A DNA stretch of 6,795 nt from Dehalococcoidia bacterium. GTDB taxonomy: Bacteria > Chloroflexota > Dehalococcoidia > Lucifugimonadales > Lucifugimonadaceae. The DNA is taken from contig JANQEF010000044.1 of assembly GCA_028278465.1 (NCBI GenBank), positions 1 to 6,795 of the forward strand. The letters are read 5' to 3'. A program made the position numbers and the translations under genes. Under the pieces are notes generated by a model. It did no database searches and had not been told where the DNA came from. It saw only the letters and a list, made by a program, of their open reading frames with translations. Positions 1-6,039 of this stretch are shown piece by piece; positions within the stretch are counted from its first letter, which is position 1; the number at the start of each line of letters is the position of its first letter.

Positions 1-177
1 GATGTATTTGCGGGCGAGGGATTCGGGCACCAGCGTGGTGGCAGCCTCGTTCGCCTCGAGCGTAGTCCAGTCGAACTCCGCATCCAGCGTCACTTCACCG
101 CCGCCACCGCCGTCAACAACAGGCTGCTCGGAGGAGGATTCGGGCTGATCGGGCTTGTCGTCTCGGACCGTGGTCAT
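1..177 (-). CDS. N-terminal fragment of a probable GspE/PilB-type secretion or pilus assembly ATPase
   Basis: An open frame of 59 codons begins with ATG at 177 and runs off the left edge, so only the N-terminus is visible. The first 30 residues are acidic and flexible, with a run of five glycines. From about residue 39 the protein turns helical and ends in LVPESLARKYI. That resembles the 'IPEELARKY' helix opening the N-terminal (MshEN/T2SSE_N) domain of GspE, PilB and related cytoplasmic hexameric ATPases, which power type II secretion or type IV pilus extension. The start is well supported: GGGAGGG lies 7 nt upstream. The ATG overlaps the TAA of the preceding response regulator by one base (TAATG), which implies one transcript and translational coupling. 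The Walker A, Asp-box and Walker B motifs that would prove the family lie outside the window, so the frame is secure but the family is an inference from about 20 residues. Confidence 0.72.
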   Translation of the reverse strand, partial: MTTVRDDKPDQPESSSEQPVVDGGGGGEVTLDAEFDWTTLEANEAATTLVPESLARKYI

Positions 178-911
178 TACGCAGCCCTCCCGATGGGCGT
201 GATCGTGGCACGGGCCGGAACGGTCGGCTCCCACTGCTCCCGGCAGATCCACCCGTTCTGGATGCCGATGCGGACCGCATGAGCGCGGTCACGGGCCGAG
301 AGCTTCGCCAGGATGTTGGTCATGTGGTTCTTCACGGTCCGCTCGGAGATACCCAGCTCGAATGCGACCTCCTTATTGGCGTGGCCGGAGGCGACGAGGT
401 CGAGGATGGTCCGCTCGCGCTCGGTCAGCGGGCACTGGGCAGAGTGCGAAGGCCCGGAGCCTCGCAGCCTGCGCTGGAACTCAGAGATCAGCCGTTTCAA
501 TAGCTCGGGCCGCTCGGCGACGTCCCGCTGGATCGGCCTCGCGCCTGCCGAGACCTCGAGTACCATCCCACGCACCTGGCGTGGAGGCGACATCCGGGAG
601 AGAACGGCCGAGGCGCCTGCTCCAACCGCGTAGCCGACATGGCCGTCATCGAGGAGTTCGCAGATTGCGACGACCGGCACCGGCGACGTTGTGGTGGAGA
701 GCCTGTGGAGCAGTTCGCTTGTGGCGGGCGATGGCACCGTCATGTCGACGATCGCCACTGACGGCCGCACCGTGTGCAGCTTCATCAGCGCCTGCTCGGC
801 GGTAACTGCCCTGCTCACCTGTTCGAACCTGGGATCGGTTGCGAACTCCGGTTCGGTCTCCTTCCAGTAGCGGTCCTCGGCGTCGACTATCAGTAACCGG
901 ATGGCGGACAT
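177..911 (-). CDS. LuxR/NarL-family response regulator with a degenerate receiver domain
   Basis: This 244-residue protein has an N-terminal receiver-like domain (about 4-125), a linker and a C-terminal LuxR/GerE helix-turn-helix (about 160-222). The DNA-binding part is canonical: LTERERTILDLVASGHANKE, then ISERTVKNHMTNILAKL, as in FixJ/NarL-type transcription factors. The receiver keeps D10 and the likely phospho-acceptor D56 (VAIVD) but departs elsewhere. The usual second acidic residue is A11 (E12 might compensate), the switch Thr/Ser after beta-4 is C84, and the near-invariant Lys after beta-5 is R106. Phosphorylation may therefore be weak, or replaced by another input. About 20 extra residues follow the HTH. 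The ATG at 911 has AGGAG 8 nt upstream. The gene is first in an apparent operon with the GspE/PilB-like gene, its probable regulatory target, and is divergent from the two-component pair. Membership of the LuxR family is secure; the target is inferred. Confidence 0.93.
   Translation of the reverse strand: MSAIRLLIVDAEDRYWKETEPEFATDPRFEQVSRAVTAEQALMKLHTVRPSVAIVDMTVPSPATSELLHRLSTTTSPVPVVAICELLDDGHVGYAVGAGASAVLSRMSPPRQVRGMVLEVSAGARPIQRDVAERPELLKRLISEFQRRLRGSGPSHSAQCPLTERERTILDLVASGHANKEVAFELGISERTVKNHMTNILAKLSARDRAHAVRIGIQNGWICREQWEPTVPARATITPIGRAA
185..191 (-). promoter_or_regulatory. Ribosome binding site of the GspE/PilB-like gene
   Basis: On the minus strand GGGAGGG lies inside the last codons of the response-regulator gene, 7 nt before the ATG at 177. 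This strong site fixes the start of the downstream gene and supports reinitiation at the TAATG overlap. Confidence 0.75.
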
Positions 912-947
912 CGTGCGAACTCCTAAACGGCGAATTGGAACGCACGA
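911..947 (-). promoter_or_regulatory. Leader hairpin enclosing the ribosome binding site of the LuxR-type regulator
   Basis: In mRNA sense the perfect 7-nt arms UCGUGCG (947-941) and CGCACGA (917-911) flank a 23-nt loop. The loop contains the Shine-Dalgarno AGGAG (924-920), and the last base of the 3' arm is the A of the start codon. A weaker hairpin, AACCG/CGGUU (965-961 with 951-947), lies just upstream and shares one base. The inverted repeat is read directly from the sequence. A role in translational control, or as a protein-binding palindrome in DNA, is inferred. Confidence 0.45.
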
Positions 948-1074
948 ACCGCTTTTCAGCCGGTTGCGGACAGGTCTATGCGCTCAATCACAGCTTCTGC
1001 TGCGATAGGAGCCAGTGTGACGGCGCCGTGTTGGTGAAGGGGGTTGGCAGCGGGTTGCTGAAAGTAGAGACGAT

Positions 1075-1110
1075 GGTGCCGGAAGGTGTGGGAAAGGTGT
1101 TCAGGGTGTG
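1075..1110 (+). repeat. Helically phased GGTG direct repeats, possible operator
   Basis: GGTG begins at 1075, 1085, 1096 and 1105. The last three copies read GGTGTG, GGTGTT and GGTGTG. Start-to-start distances of 10, 11 and 9 bp keep all copies on about one face of the helix. OmpR/PhoB-type regulators typically bind head-to-tail repeats with about 11-bp spacing, and such a regulator starts at 1582. The repeats are seen; the binding role is inferred and could be chance in G-rich DNA. Confidence 0.3.
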
Positions 1111-1530
1111 ACCTGAGTACGGTCCCAACGTTCTTGAGGCGGTGGCCGACTGGTCCTAAAGGGTGATTCGGCGACGCGGATGGTGGTCAAGCGTCCAGGA
1201 CGAGGCGATGGGCGGCTTCTTCGCCCCAAAATCCCACCGTTCACCGCGATCACCCCGATGCCAAAGCCTGGACTCGTCTCCATAGTTCGAACAACGAGGC
1301 GCGTTCGCCGCGCTTAGCCGCCTGCGACAAGCGCGTCACGTCTCGGCTCCGTGTTCCACTGCGTGAAAGCCCCGGCTGGCACCGGTCCTCACCCGTCATG
1401 TGCGGCTGTGCGCCCGGACACAGGGCCCGTGAAAAGAGTGCGGTAGGTGACCTCTCCCATGCGCATTGAATCTTTCAACAACCGCCACCGGTGCGTTGCC
1501 CAAAGCACAGGAACCATGCTCGGGCACACA

Positions 1531-1558
1531 CTGACAGATGTCGGCTGGGACTGACAGA
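1531..1558 (+). repeat. Twin CTGACAGA direct repeat before the OmpR-type regulator
   Basis: CTGACAGA occurs at 1531-1538 and again at 1551-1558, 20 bp apart (about two helical turns). The second copy ends 23 bp before the regulator's start codon. The position would suit autoregulation by repression. The repeat is exact but only 8 bp long. Confidence 0.35.
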
Positions 1559-1566
1559 CAGATCAC

Positions 1567-1572
1567 AGGTGG
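1567..1572 (+). promoter_or_regulatory. Ribosome binding site of the OmpR-type regulator
   Basis: AGGTGG lies 9 nt before the ATG at 1582 and differs from the consensus AGGAGG by one base. It supports this ATG as the start. Confidence 0.65.
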
Positions 1573-1581
1573 ACCTCGTTA

Positions 1582-2292
1582 ATGGCTTCTCAGAAAATCC
1601 TCGTAGTTGAAGACTCTGCTGACATCCGTGAAGCGCTTGAAGAGAGCATGACCGAAGAGGGTTATGCCACCCGGGCCGTTTCGGACGGCGATGAAGCGCT
1701 GAGAGTCTTCTACGAGTTCCAGCCGGACCTCGTCCTGCTCGACGTCCTGCTGCCCGGCACGACCGGCTTCGACCTGTGCGAGCGCATCAGGTCGATGTCC
1801 AACGTCCCCGTCATCATCCTCAGCGGCCTTGCAGACGAGCGCGAGAAGATCCGTGCGTTTGAGAAGGGCGCTGACGACTACGTGGTGAAGGGCACCGGCA
1901 TGGGCGAGTTGCTGGCGCGAGTGCAGGCCGGGCTGCGGAGGGCCACCAACACCACGAGCCAGTCGACCGTCGACAAGTTCAGCGATGATGTGATCGAGAT
2001 CGACTTCGCCCGCCGGACGGTTTCGGTGCGCGGCGAGGATGTCGATCTGACTCCAACCGAGTACAAGCTCCTTTCGATGCTGGTCCGCCAGAAGGGCCAG
2101 CCAGTGCCCGCCGAGCAGCTCCTGCACAGCGTGTGGGGCCGCGAGTACGACACTGAAGAGCTGGTGAAGTGGCACGTCGGGCACCTGCGCAAGAAGGTCG
2201 AGGAGAACGCGTCGAACCCGAAGCTGATCATCACCCGCCGCGGCTTCGGCTACGTCTACGTCGAGCAGCGCGCCAACTCCGCGGCCGCTTAA
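1582..2292 (+). CDS. OmpR/PhoB-family two-component response regulator
   Basis: This 236-residue protein has the usual length and layout of the family: a receiver domain (about 5-120), a 12-residue linker and a winged-helix DNA-binding domain (about 133-228). The receiver is complete, with acidic pocket E10/D11, phospho-acceptor D54 (LVLLDVLLPG), switch S81, aromatic Y100 and Lys K103. One deviation is K103-G104 where the family normally has Lys-Pro. The winged helix shows LTPTEYKLLSMLV, a recognition helix region around VKWHVGHLRKKVE, and the C-terminal hairpin ITRRGFGYVYV. The ATG at 1582 has AGGTGG 9 nt upstream and lies just after a CTGACAGA pair that could be its own operator. A histidine kinase follows 89 bp downstream on the same strand, so the two probably form an operon and a cognate pair. 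When phosphorylated it should bind tandem DNA sites. Its regulon cannot be read here; the surface-protein genes and the divergent LuxR/GspE operon are candidates only. Confidence 0.95.
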   Translation: MASQKILVVEDSADIREALEESMTEEGYATRAVSDGDEALRVFYEFQPDLVLLDVLLPGTTGFDLCERIRSMSNVPVIILSGLADEREKIRAFEKGADDYVVKGTGMGELLARVQAGLRRATNTTSQSTVDKFSDDVIEIDFARRTVSVRGEDVDLTPTEYKLLSMLVRQKGQPVPAEQLLHSVWGREYDTEELVKWHVGHLRKKVEENASNPKLIITRRGFGYVYVEQRANSAAA

Positions 2293-2321
2293 TCGCCATC
2301 TGCGTTCAACCGGCAGGACTC

Positions 2322-2338
2322 GCTGACGACCGGTCAGC
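2322..2338 (+). other. Stem-loop in the regulator-kinase spacer
   Basis: GCTGAC (2322-2327) and GTCAGC (2333-2338) form a perfect 6-bp stem around a 5-nt loop. At the DNA level it contains the palindrome GACCGGTC (2328-2335). No T-run follows, so it does not look like a terminator. It could pause or process the transcript and set the regulator:kinase ratio. Confidence 0.35.
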
Positions 2339-2367
2339 CACCTGTCCGGGCAAGTGACCTCCACCTC

Positions 2368-2373
2368 AGGGAG
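2368..2373 (+). promoter_or_regulatory. Ribosome binding site deciding the kinase start
   Basis: AGGGAG is 8 nt from the ATG at 2382 and only 5 nt from an in-frame TTG at 2379. The spacing and the codon both favour the ATG. Confidence 0.6.
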
Positions 2374-2381
2374 CGCCCTTG

Positions 2382-3587
2382 ATGTCAGACGGCCCCAACA
2401 GCTTCTCCGACCTCGTCCACGGCATCGCCATGTCTGCGCAGTCTGCGGTGCAGGCGGACTGGGTCGCCGTGCTGCTCCCGTCTGAGGACGGCGAGTGGTT
2501 CGTCACTTCGGCAGACACTCGCGCCGACGCTCCATTCATCAGGTTCAAGCACAACAGCCAGGTCGGGAAGTGGCTGGAGTCGCAGGACGCGGTGCTCAGG
2601 TCGAGCGACCCGTTCCTCGATGAGCCAGCGGTGCCGTTCGATGAGTGGGACGAGGCGGTGTTCGAGGAGCATGGCGTGGCGCTGGCAGCACCGGTCCTCC
2701 GGGACGGCAACCTGGCCGGCGTGCTGCTTGCGGGCAGCGGCGTTGGCGGGAAGGCGTATCCGGTCTCGGCGCTCAACTATCTCAAGTCGCTGTCAGACAT
2801 GGCCGGCTTCGCCATCGCGGGCCGCTCGCCAGACACGGCGGACAAGAAGAGCGATGGACAACCCGACGACCAGCTCTTCCGCCGGATGGCGCATGATCTG
2901 AAGGGCCCGCTGGCGACGGTGATGACCTACCTGGACCTGCTGCGCCAGAACAAGCACGGCAACCTGGACGACGGCCAGCTGCGGCGCATCGACAAGGCGA
3001 ACAGGTCGGGTCGCAGGCTGCTAAGGCTGCTCAACGATTTCGTGGACTTCGCACGGATGCGCGCCGGCAATATCGGGCTGGAGCGGTCGGAGTTCGAGCT
3101 GTCGAACATGGCGGCCGAGCTGCTGACTGAGCTGGAGCCGACTCTGCACGCCCGCAACCAGATGTTGCGCTGCACACTGGCGCCGGGCAAGGTGACGATC
3201 TGGGCGGACCACTCTCGCGTCTTGCAGATCGTGTCTGTGCTGGTGTCGAACGCGTCGCGCTACTCGGCGGATGGGCTGCCGGTGGACCTGGAGATGTGGT
3301 CGGAGGGCAACCGGCTGCGGGTGCGGGTGATCGACCAGGGCTCCGGCATGAGCGATGAGCAGCTGGAGAAGGTGTTCGAGCCGTTCAACCTGGACCAGCG
3401 TTCTGGCGGCGGTGAAGGTGACCAGGCGGAGTCGGGCTCGGGGCTGGGTCTTGTGCTGGCCCGCGGGCTTGTCCGGCTGCACGGCGGCGAGTTGACGCTG
3501 AACAGCACGGTCGGCCAGGGCACGGTGGCCGAGGTAGATATGCCGGTAGTGCTGGCAGGCGACAGCACGCAAACCGAGGCGGCGTAG
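2382..3587 (+). CDS. Soluble sensor histidine kinase (GAF-like, HisKA, HATPase)
   Basis: From the ATG this is a 401-residue protein; the adjacent TTG at 2379 would add one residue. There is no signal peptide or membrane segment, so it should be cytoplasmic. Residues about 5-147 look like a GAF-type sensor domain (a DWVAVLLPSEDGEWFVTSAD strand pattern, later APVLRDGNLAGVLLAGS); the ligand is unknown. The HisKA dimerisation helix starts near 163, with phospho-acceptor H171 in MAHDLKGPL. The ATP-binding domain shows the N box around N290 (VSVLVSNASRYS), the G1 box at D318 (VIDQGSGMS), the F box (VFEPF) and the G2 box GSGLGLVLARGL (about 352-363). The H-box has Gly where HisKA kinases usually carry the Thr/Asn needed for phosphatase activity. 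It follows the OmpR-type regulator in the same direction and is its probable partner. Kinase identity is firm; the signal is not known. Confidence 0.95.
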   Translation: MSDGPNSFSDLVHGIAMSAQSAVQADWVAVLLPSEDGEWFVTSADTRADAPFIRFKHNSQVGKWLESQDAVLRSSDPFLDEPAVPFDEWDEAVFEEHGVALAAPVLRDGNLAGVLLAGSGVGGKAYPVSALNYLKSLSDMAGFAIAGRSPDTADKKSDGQPDDQLFRRMAHDLKGPLATVMTYLDLLRQNKHGNLDDGQLRRIDKANRSGRRLLRLLNDFVDFARMRAGNIGLERSEFELSNMAAELLTELEPTLHARNQMLRCTLAPGKVTIWADHSRVLQIVSVLVSNASRYSADGLPVDLEMWSEGNRLRVRVIDQGSGMSDEQLEKVFEPFNLDQRSGGGEGDQAESGSGLGLVLARGLVRLHGGELTLNSTVGQGTVAEVDMPVVLAGDSTQTEAA

Positions 3588-3597
3588 GGGGAACGAT

Positions 3598-3691
3598 CAG
3601 TCCACCGCTTCACCGGCTCCTGAGGACTGCGCTGAGTTCTCTTCGGCGTCACGGATCCTTTAGTAACCGTGCACCGGCAGGGTGAACACCC
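3598..3691. terminator. Possible bidirectional terminator region between convergent genes
   Basis: Two inverted repeats lie between the kinase stop (3587) and the stop of the convergent surface-protein gene (3697). They are CAGTCC/GGACTG (3598-3603 with 3624-3629, 20-nt loop) and GGGTG-AA-CACCC (3680-3691). Neither is followed by a T-run in either direction, so an intrinsic terminator is not proved. The location is where termination of both units must occur. Confidence 0.25.
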
Positions 3692-3696
3692 CGCGC

Positions 3697-5592
3697 CTAC
3701 GCTCCACAGGTCAGAGCAGTGCCGAGCAGGTATGCGGTAGCGACTTCAACAGCTTGCTCCCGAGTGATGCTGGACCTCTCAAGCAGGTAGTCCGCCACCG
3801 GGCCGACCGCCTCGGACTGCTCGATGAAGCCGCTTCCGTCTTGATCGAACAGGCAGATACCGGGATTCACCACCGCAACGGGATCATCGGTCGCAGTGTC
3901 ACCGTCATCGTCGGTGACTTCGACAGCTACGGTGAAGTTGCCATCCGAGGTGTAGAGGTGCTCCAACACAAGCGGGCTTGATCCGGGATCCAGGTTATCA
4001 AGTGTGGCGCCGTCTCCCCAGTCGATATTGACTGAGTGGCTATCGAGTCCCGGATCGCTGAACTCACAGATGAGCGTAGATGTAGTTCCTACATTCACTG
4101 GATCGATGCTGCATGTCAGGCTCGGACTGACATTCGCCACAACCACGGCCGTCACATGGTCTGTGGAGCCGCCATCCTTGTCTTTGATCCGACCCAAGAC
4201 CTCGACGGTCGCGGGGCCGTCTACGGCCAATTCAGATGGAACACCAGCTGTGGGACTCGCGCTGTCCACGATTTCGAACGTGCCGTCATTGCCGAAGTCA
4301 AAGTCGTACACAAAGCCCGTCGCAGAGTCGTCCAGTGACGGGTCTGTCTGGGCACTGAAGGAGACGTTGGCCGTAGTCCCTTCGTCTACAGGTCCGTCGT
4401 TCGTCAGCGTGGCTGTCGGTGCAACGTTGTTAACCGTGACCATAGTCTCGCCGACTCCAACGCCACCATCGTCATCGGTCACGGTAACTGTGATCGGGTA
4501 GTCGCCATTGTCTGTGTAGATATGCGTCCGGCTCAGTGGCGACGTCACAGGACCCAGATCCTCGACCCCGCTGTCGTCGCCCCAGTCGATCGTCGCCGTG
4601 TGCGTGTCGGACGATCCGGGGTCTGAAATCGTCACATCCACAGTCGCTACGCCGCCTTCGTCGATGGCGTCGCCAACGGCGGCAACCTCTGGCGCAACGT
4701 TGTTGACCGTAACTTCCGTGGTAGCAGCTTCAGATTCGGTGCCGTCATCGTCGGTCACTTTCAGCGACACCACGACCGTGGAATCACCATCGAGCGTGGA
4801 TGCGTCAAACGTCGGGCTCACACCGGTTTCGTCACCCTTCGACGCGTCAACTCCGGTTTCACCGAAGACCTGATCTCCATCAAGGTCCCACGCGTACGAT
4901 TCGACAGTGCCATCCGCATCGCTTGAACCGGACCCGTCGAGGATGATGGTCGAGCCCTCGTCGACCTCGTATGGCCCGTTTGGATCCGGCACTGGAACAA
5001 GGTTTGCTGATGTGGAGATCATCAGCAACGGGCCAACCTCGGCAAACTCGTTGGCCGAGCCCGAAACCGTGAACTGAGTCCCCCGCAAGAGATCTCCGAC
5101 CAGGAACGTGACGGTGTGGTCTCCGGGGGCGAGCACTTCGATATCAAAGCTCCCCATCACCGCGTCTAGATCCGCGCTTAGCGCCGGCAGAGCGGCGCAG
5201 GCGAAGAAGACCCCTGCATCGTCCGGCAATGGCTCCGGCGGAATCGGCAGATTAAACGGCGCCTCGCAAGTCGTTTGGGCTACCTGAATGGCGGATGTAT
5301 CGAACAGCAGTCCGACCTGGATTCCGCCCGTGTCTGCGGGCACGCCGACGCCAATCTGCGCGACGCCCGTCTCCCCGACACCAATCACAACAGAGCCGGA
5401 CTCGAACTGGATCGATGAGCCGGTTGTCTGTGCCTGTAGCGGACCGCGGTGATCTCGCGTTCCCGTCCCAACCAGCGATAGCAGGACGGCGACGACTAAG
5501 CCGATTATCCTGGCCGCGTTGGCGATCGATCGACTTCGCGGGCGTTTGAAACCAGATCGTACACCGGGCAACGGGTGACTCAATTCATGCAA
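3697..5592 (-). CDS. Secreted multidomain protein: signal peptide, cohesin-like domain, four PKD repeats, EF-hand/dockerin-like C-terminus
   Basis: This 631-residue protein is exported. It has a basic N-region (R12-R21), a hydrophobic core (about 29-43, GLVVAVLLSLVG) and a probable cleavage near PLQA-Q (54/55). Residues about 58-195 resemble a cohesin/carbohydrate-binding-type beta-sandwich (repeated V/G strands, GLLFDTSAIQV, AVMGSFDIEVLAPG). Four PKD-type immunoglobulin-like domains follow (about 198-298, 299-389, 390-487, 488-576), marked by WDLDGD, IDWGDD, FDFGND, IDWGDG and repeated VTDDDG. The C-terminus (577-631) holds a canonical 12-residue EF-hand loop, DQDGSGFIEQSE (583-594), then ITREQAVEVATAYLLG, like half-dockerin calcium modules. 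The only six cysteines fall into pairs (109/132, 494/509, 580/629), suggesting disulfides. The likely role is adhesion or a scaffold in the cell envelope or matrix; no catalytic motif was seen. The frame opens with TTG at 5592. TTG at 5583 (628 residues) has GAGAG at a better 9-nt spacing, so the start is uncertain. A promoter candidate lies at 5844-5871. Confidence 0.88.
   Translation of the reverse strand: MHELSHPLPGVRSGFKRPRSRSIANAARIIGLVVAVLLSLVGTGTRDHRGPLQAQTTGSSIQFESGSVVIGVGETGVAQIGVGVPADTGGIQVGLLFDTSAIQVAQTTCEAPFNLPIPPEPLPDDAGVFFACAALPALSADLDAVMGSFDIEVLAPGDHTVTFLVGDLLRGTQFTVSGSANEFAEVGPLLMISTSANLVPVPDPNGPYEVDEGSTIILDGSGSSDADGTVESYAWDLDGDQVFGETGVDASKGDETGVSPTFDASTLDGDSTVVVSLKVTDDDGTESEAATTEVTVNNVAPEVAAVGDAIDEGGVATVDVTISDPGSSDTHTATIDWGDDSGVEDLGPVTSPLSRTHIYTDNGDYPITVTVTDDDGGVGVGETMVTVNNVAPTATLTNDGPVDEGTTANVSFSAQTDPSLDDSATGFVYDFDFGNDGTFEIVDSASPTAGVPSELAVDGPATVEVLGRIKDKDGGSTDHVTAVVVANVSPSLTCSIDPVNVGTTSTLICEFSDPGLDSHSVNIDWGDGATLDNLDPGSSPLVLEHLYTSDGNFTVAVEVTDDDGDTATDDPVAVVNPGICLFDQDGSGFIEQSEAVGPVADYLLERSSITREQAVEVATAYLLGTALTCGA
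3865..5001 (-). repeat. Coding region of the four PKD-type repeats
   Basis: Four units of about 90-100 codons, each ending in a V-x-N-V-x-P type linker. Divergence at the DNA level is high. The clearest residual identity is around the NNVAP linker of units 1 and 2, where 4421-4440 and 4694-4713 match at 18 of 20 bases, 273 bp (91 codons) apart. This fits old duplication rather than recent tandem expansion. Confidence 0.7.
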
Positions 5593-5843
5593 CTCTCAAG
5601 CTGGTTCCAAACGTGAGCGACGCGCCGTGTGCACCTCATCGACGGCAGCCACAAACGACCTTTCGAGACACCGATTCGCACAGCCAACGGTTTGGAGAAC
5701 CACGTACCCATGTGGCCGACTACTCGACAGCTTAAACAAACGACTCCGATTTGCGCTTAGAACAGAGTTGATCCGCTCAAACATTTGGCCATCACGACTT
5801 AACTCATACTGTCATCTTCCAAGTGCTTCGTCAGGCCGGCAGG

Positions 5844-5871
5844 TTTCTAACATCCAGAGGAGACTTGTCAA
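5844..5871 (-). promoter_or_regulatory. Sigma-70-type promoter candidate for the PKD surface-protein gene
   Basis: On the minus strand a perfect TTGACA (5871-5866) is followed after 16 bp by TAGAAA (5849-5844; 4 of 6 to TATAAT), with an upstream TGT giving an extended -10. Transcription would start near 5837, leaving a leader of about 245 nt before the TTG start. The match is good, and rare in this GC-rich window. Confidence 0.5.
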
Positions 5872-6039
5872 CAATTTGCCAACAGCGAACTATCAATTTC
5901 CTGTGAATACACCAAGACCGCTGGGTCGATCATCGAACGCAGATTTGGCCGGATCGGCCGCTTCGTATTTCGATGACTACGGACGTTGTTCGACGGACTG
6001 ACTGGCACTCGGATTCCAACAGGTAGCTTGGGGCTACAT

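Larger units (their letters stand above)
912..1581. other. Divergent intergenic region between the two response-regulator genes
   Basis: No convincing gene lies in these 670 bp: the short open frames have no ribosome binding site and no recognisable protein. The region does hold many small symmetric elements: the leader hairpin at 911-947, CGTCC-A-GGACG (1192-1202), GGGCG/CGCCC (1210-1226), GTTCGAAC (1285-1292), a hairpin AGGCGCG/CGCGCTT (1297-1315, one G-T pair), AGGTGACCT (1445-1453), ATGCGCAT (1459-1466), TTGAA-TCT-TTCAA (1466-1478) and CACCGGTG (1486-1493). GGTG-phased repeats (1075-1110) and a CTGACAGA pair (1531-1558) are listed separately. It must carry promoters for both directions, but no good -35/-10 pair could be picked out. 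At this GC content some palindromes are expected by chance. Confidence 0.6.

Noticed and set aside
1101..1283. 60-codon minus-strand open frame in the intergenic region
   Set aside because: No ribosome binding site before its ATG, arginine/proline-rich shadow-like composition and no recognisable motif.
1408..1417. GTGCGCCCGG resembling the 5' end of a group II intron
   Set aside because: No domain V hairpin, no reverse transcriptase frame and no matching 3' end nearby; a 10-base match in GC-rich DNA is not enough.
1579..2364. Long minus-strand open frame (261 codons) opposite the OmpR-type regulator
   Set aside because: It is the antisense of a gene with complete family motifs. Such frames are common opposite GC-rich genes, and its protein shows no domain.
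3021..3572. 183-codon minus-strand open frame opposite the histidine kinase
   Set aside because: Antisense shadow of the conserved HisKA/HATPase region, with His/Gln/Arg-rich composition and no motif.
4004..4501. 165-codon plus-strand open frame opposite the PKD repeats
   Set aside because: Ser/Thr/Val-rich mirror of the Asp/Gly/Val-rich repeats; no ribosome binding site and no independent domain.
5596..5784. 62-codon minus-strand open frame just before the PKD protein, considered as a missing N-terminus
   Set aside because: It is in another frame and ends at a TGA (5598-5596). The PKD protein already has its own complete signal peptide, so no frameshift is needed.
5627..6001. 124-codon plus-strand open frame in the right intergenic region
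   Set aside because: No ribosome binding site, no hydrophobic or domain pattern, codon use unlike the neighbours; it overlaps other equally unsupported frames.
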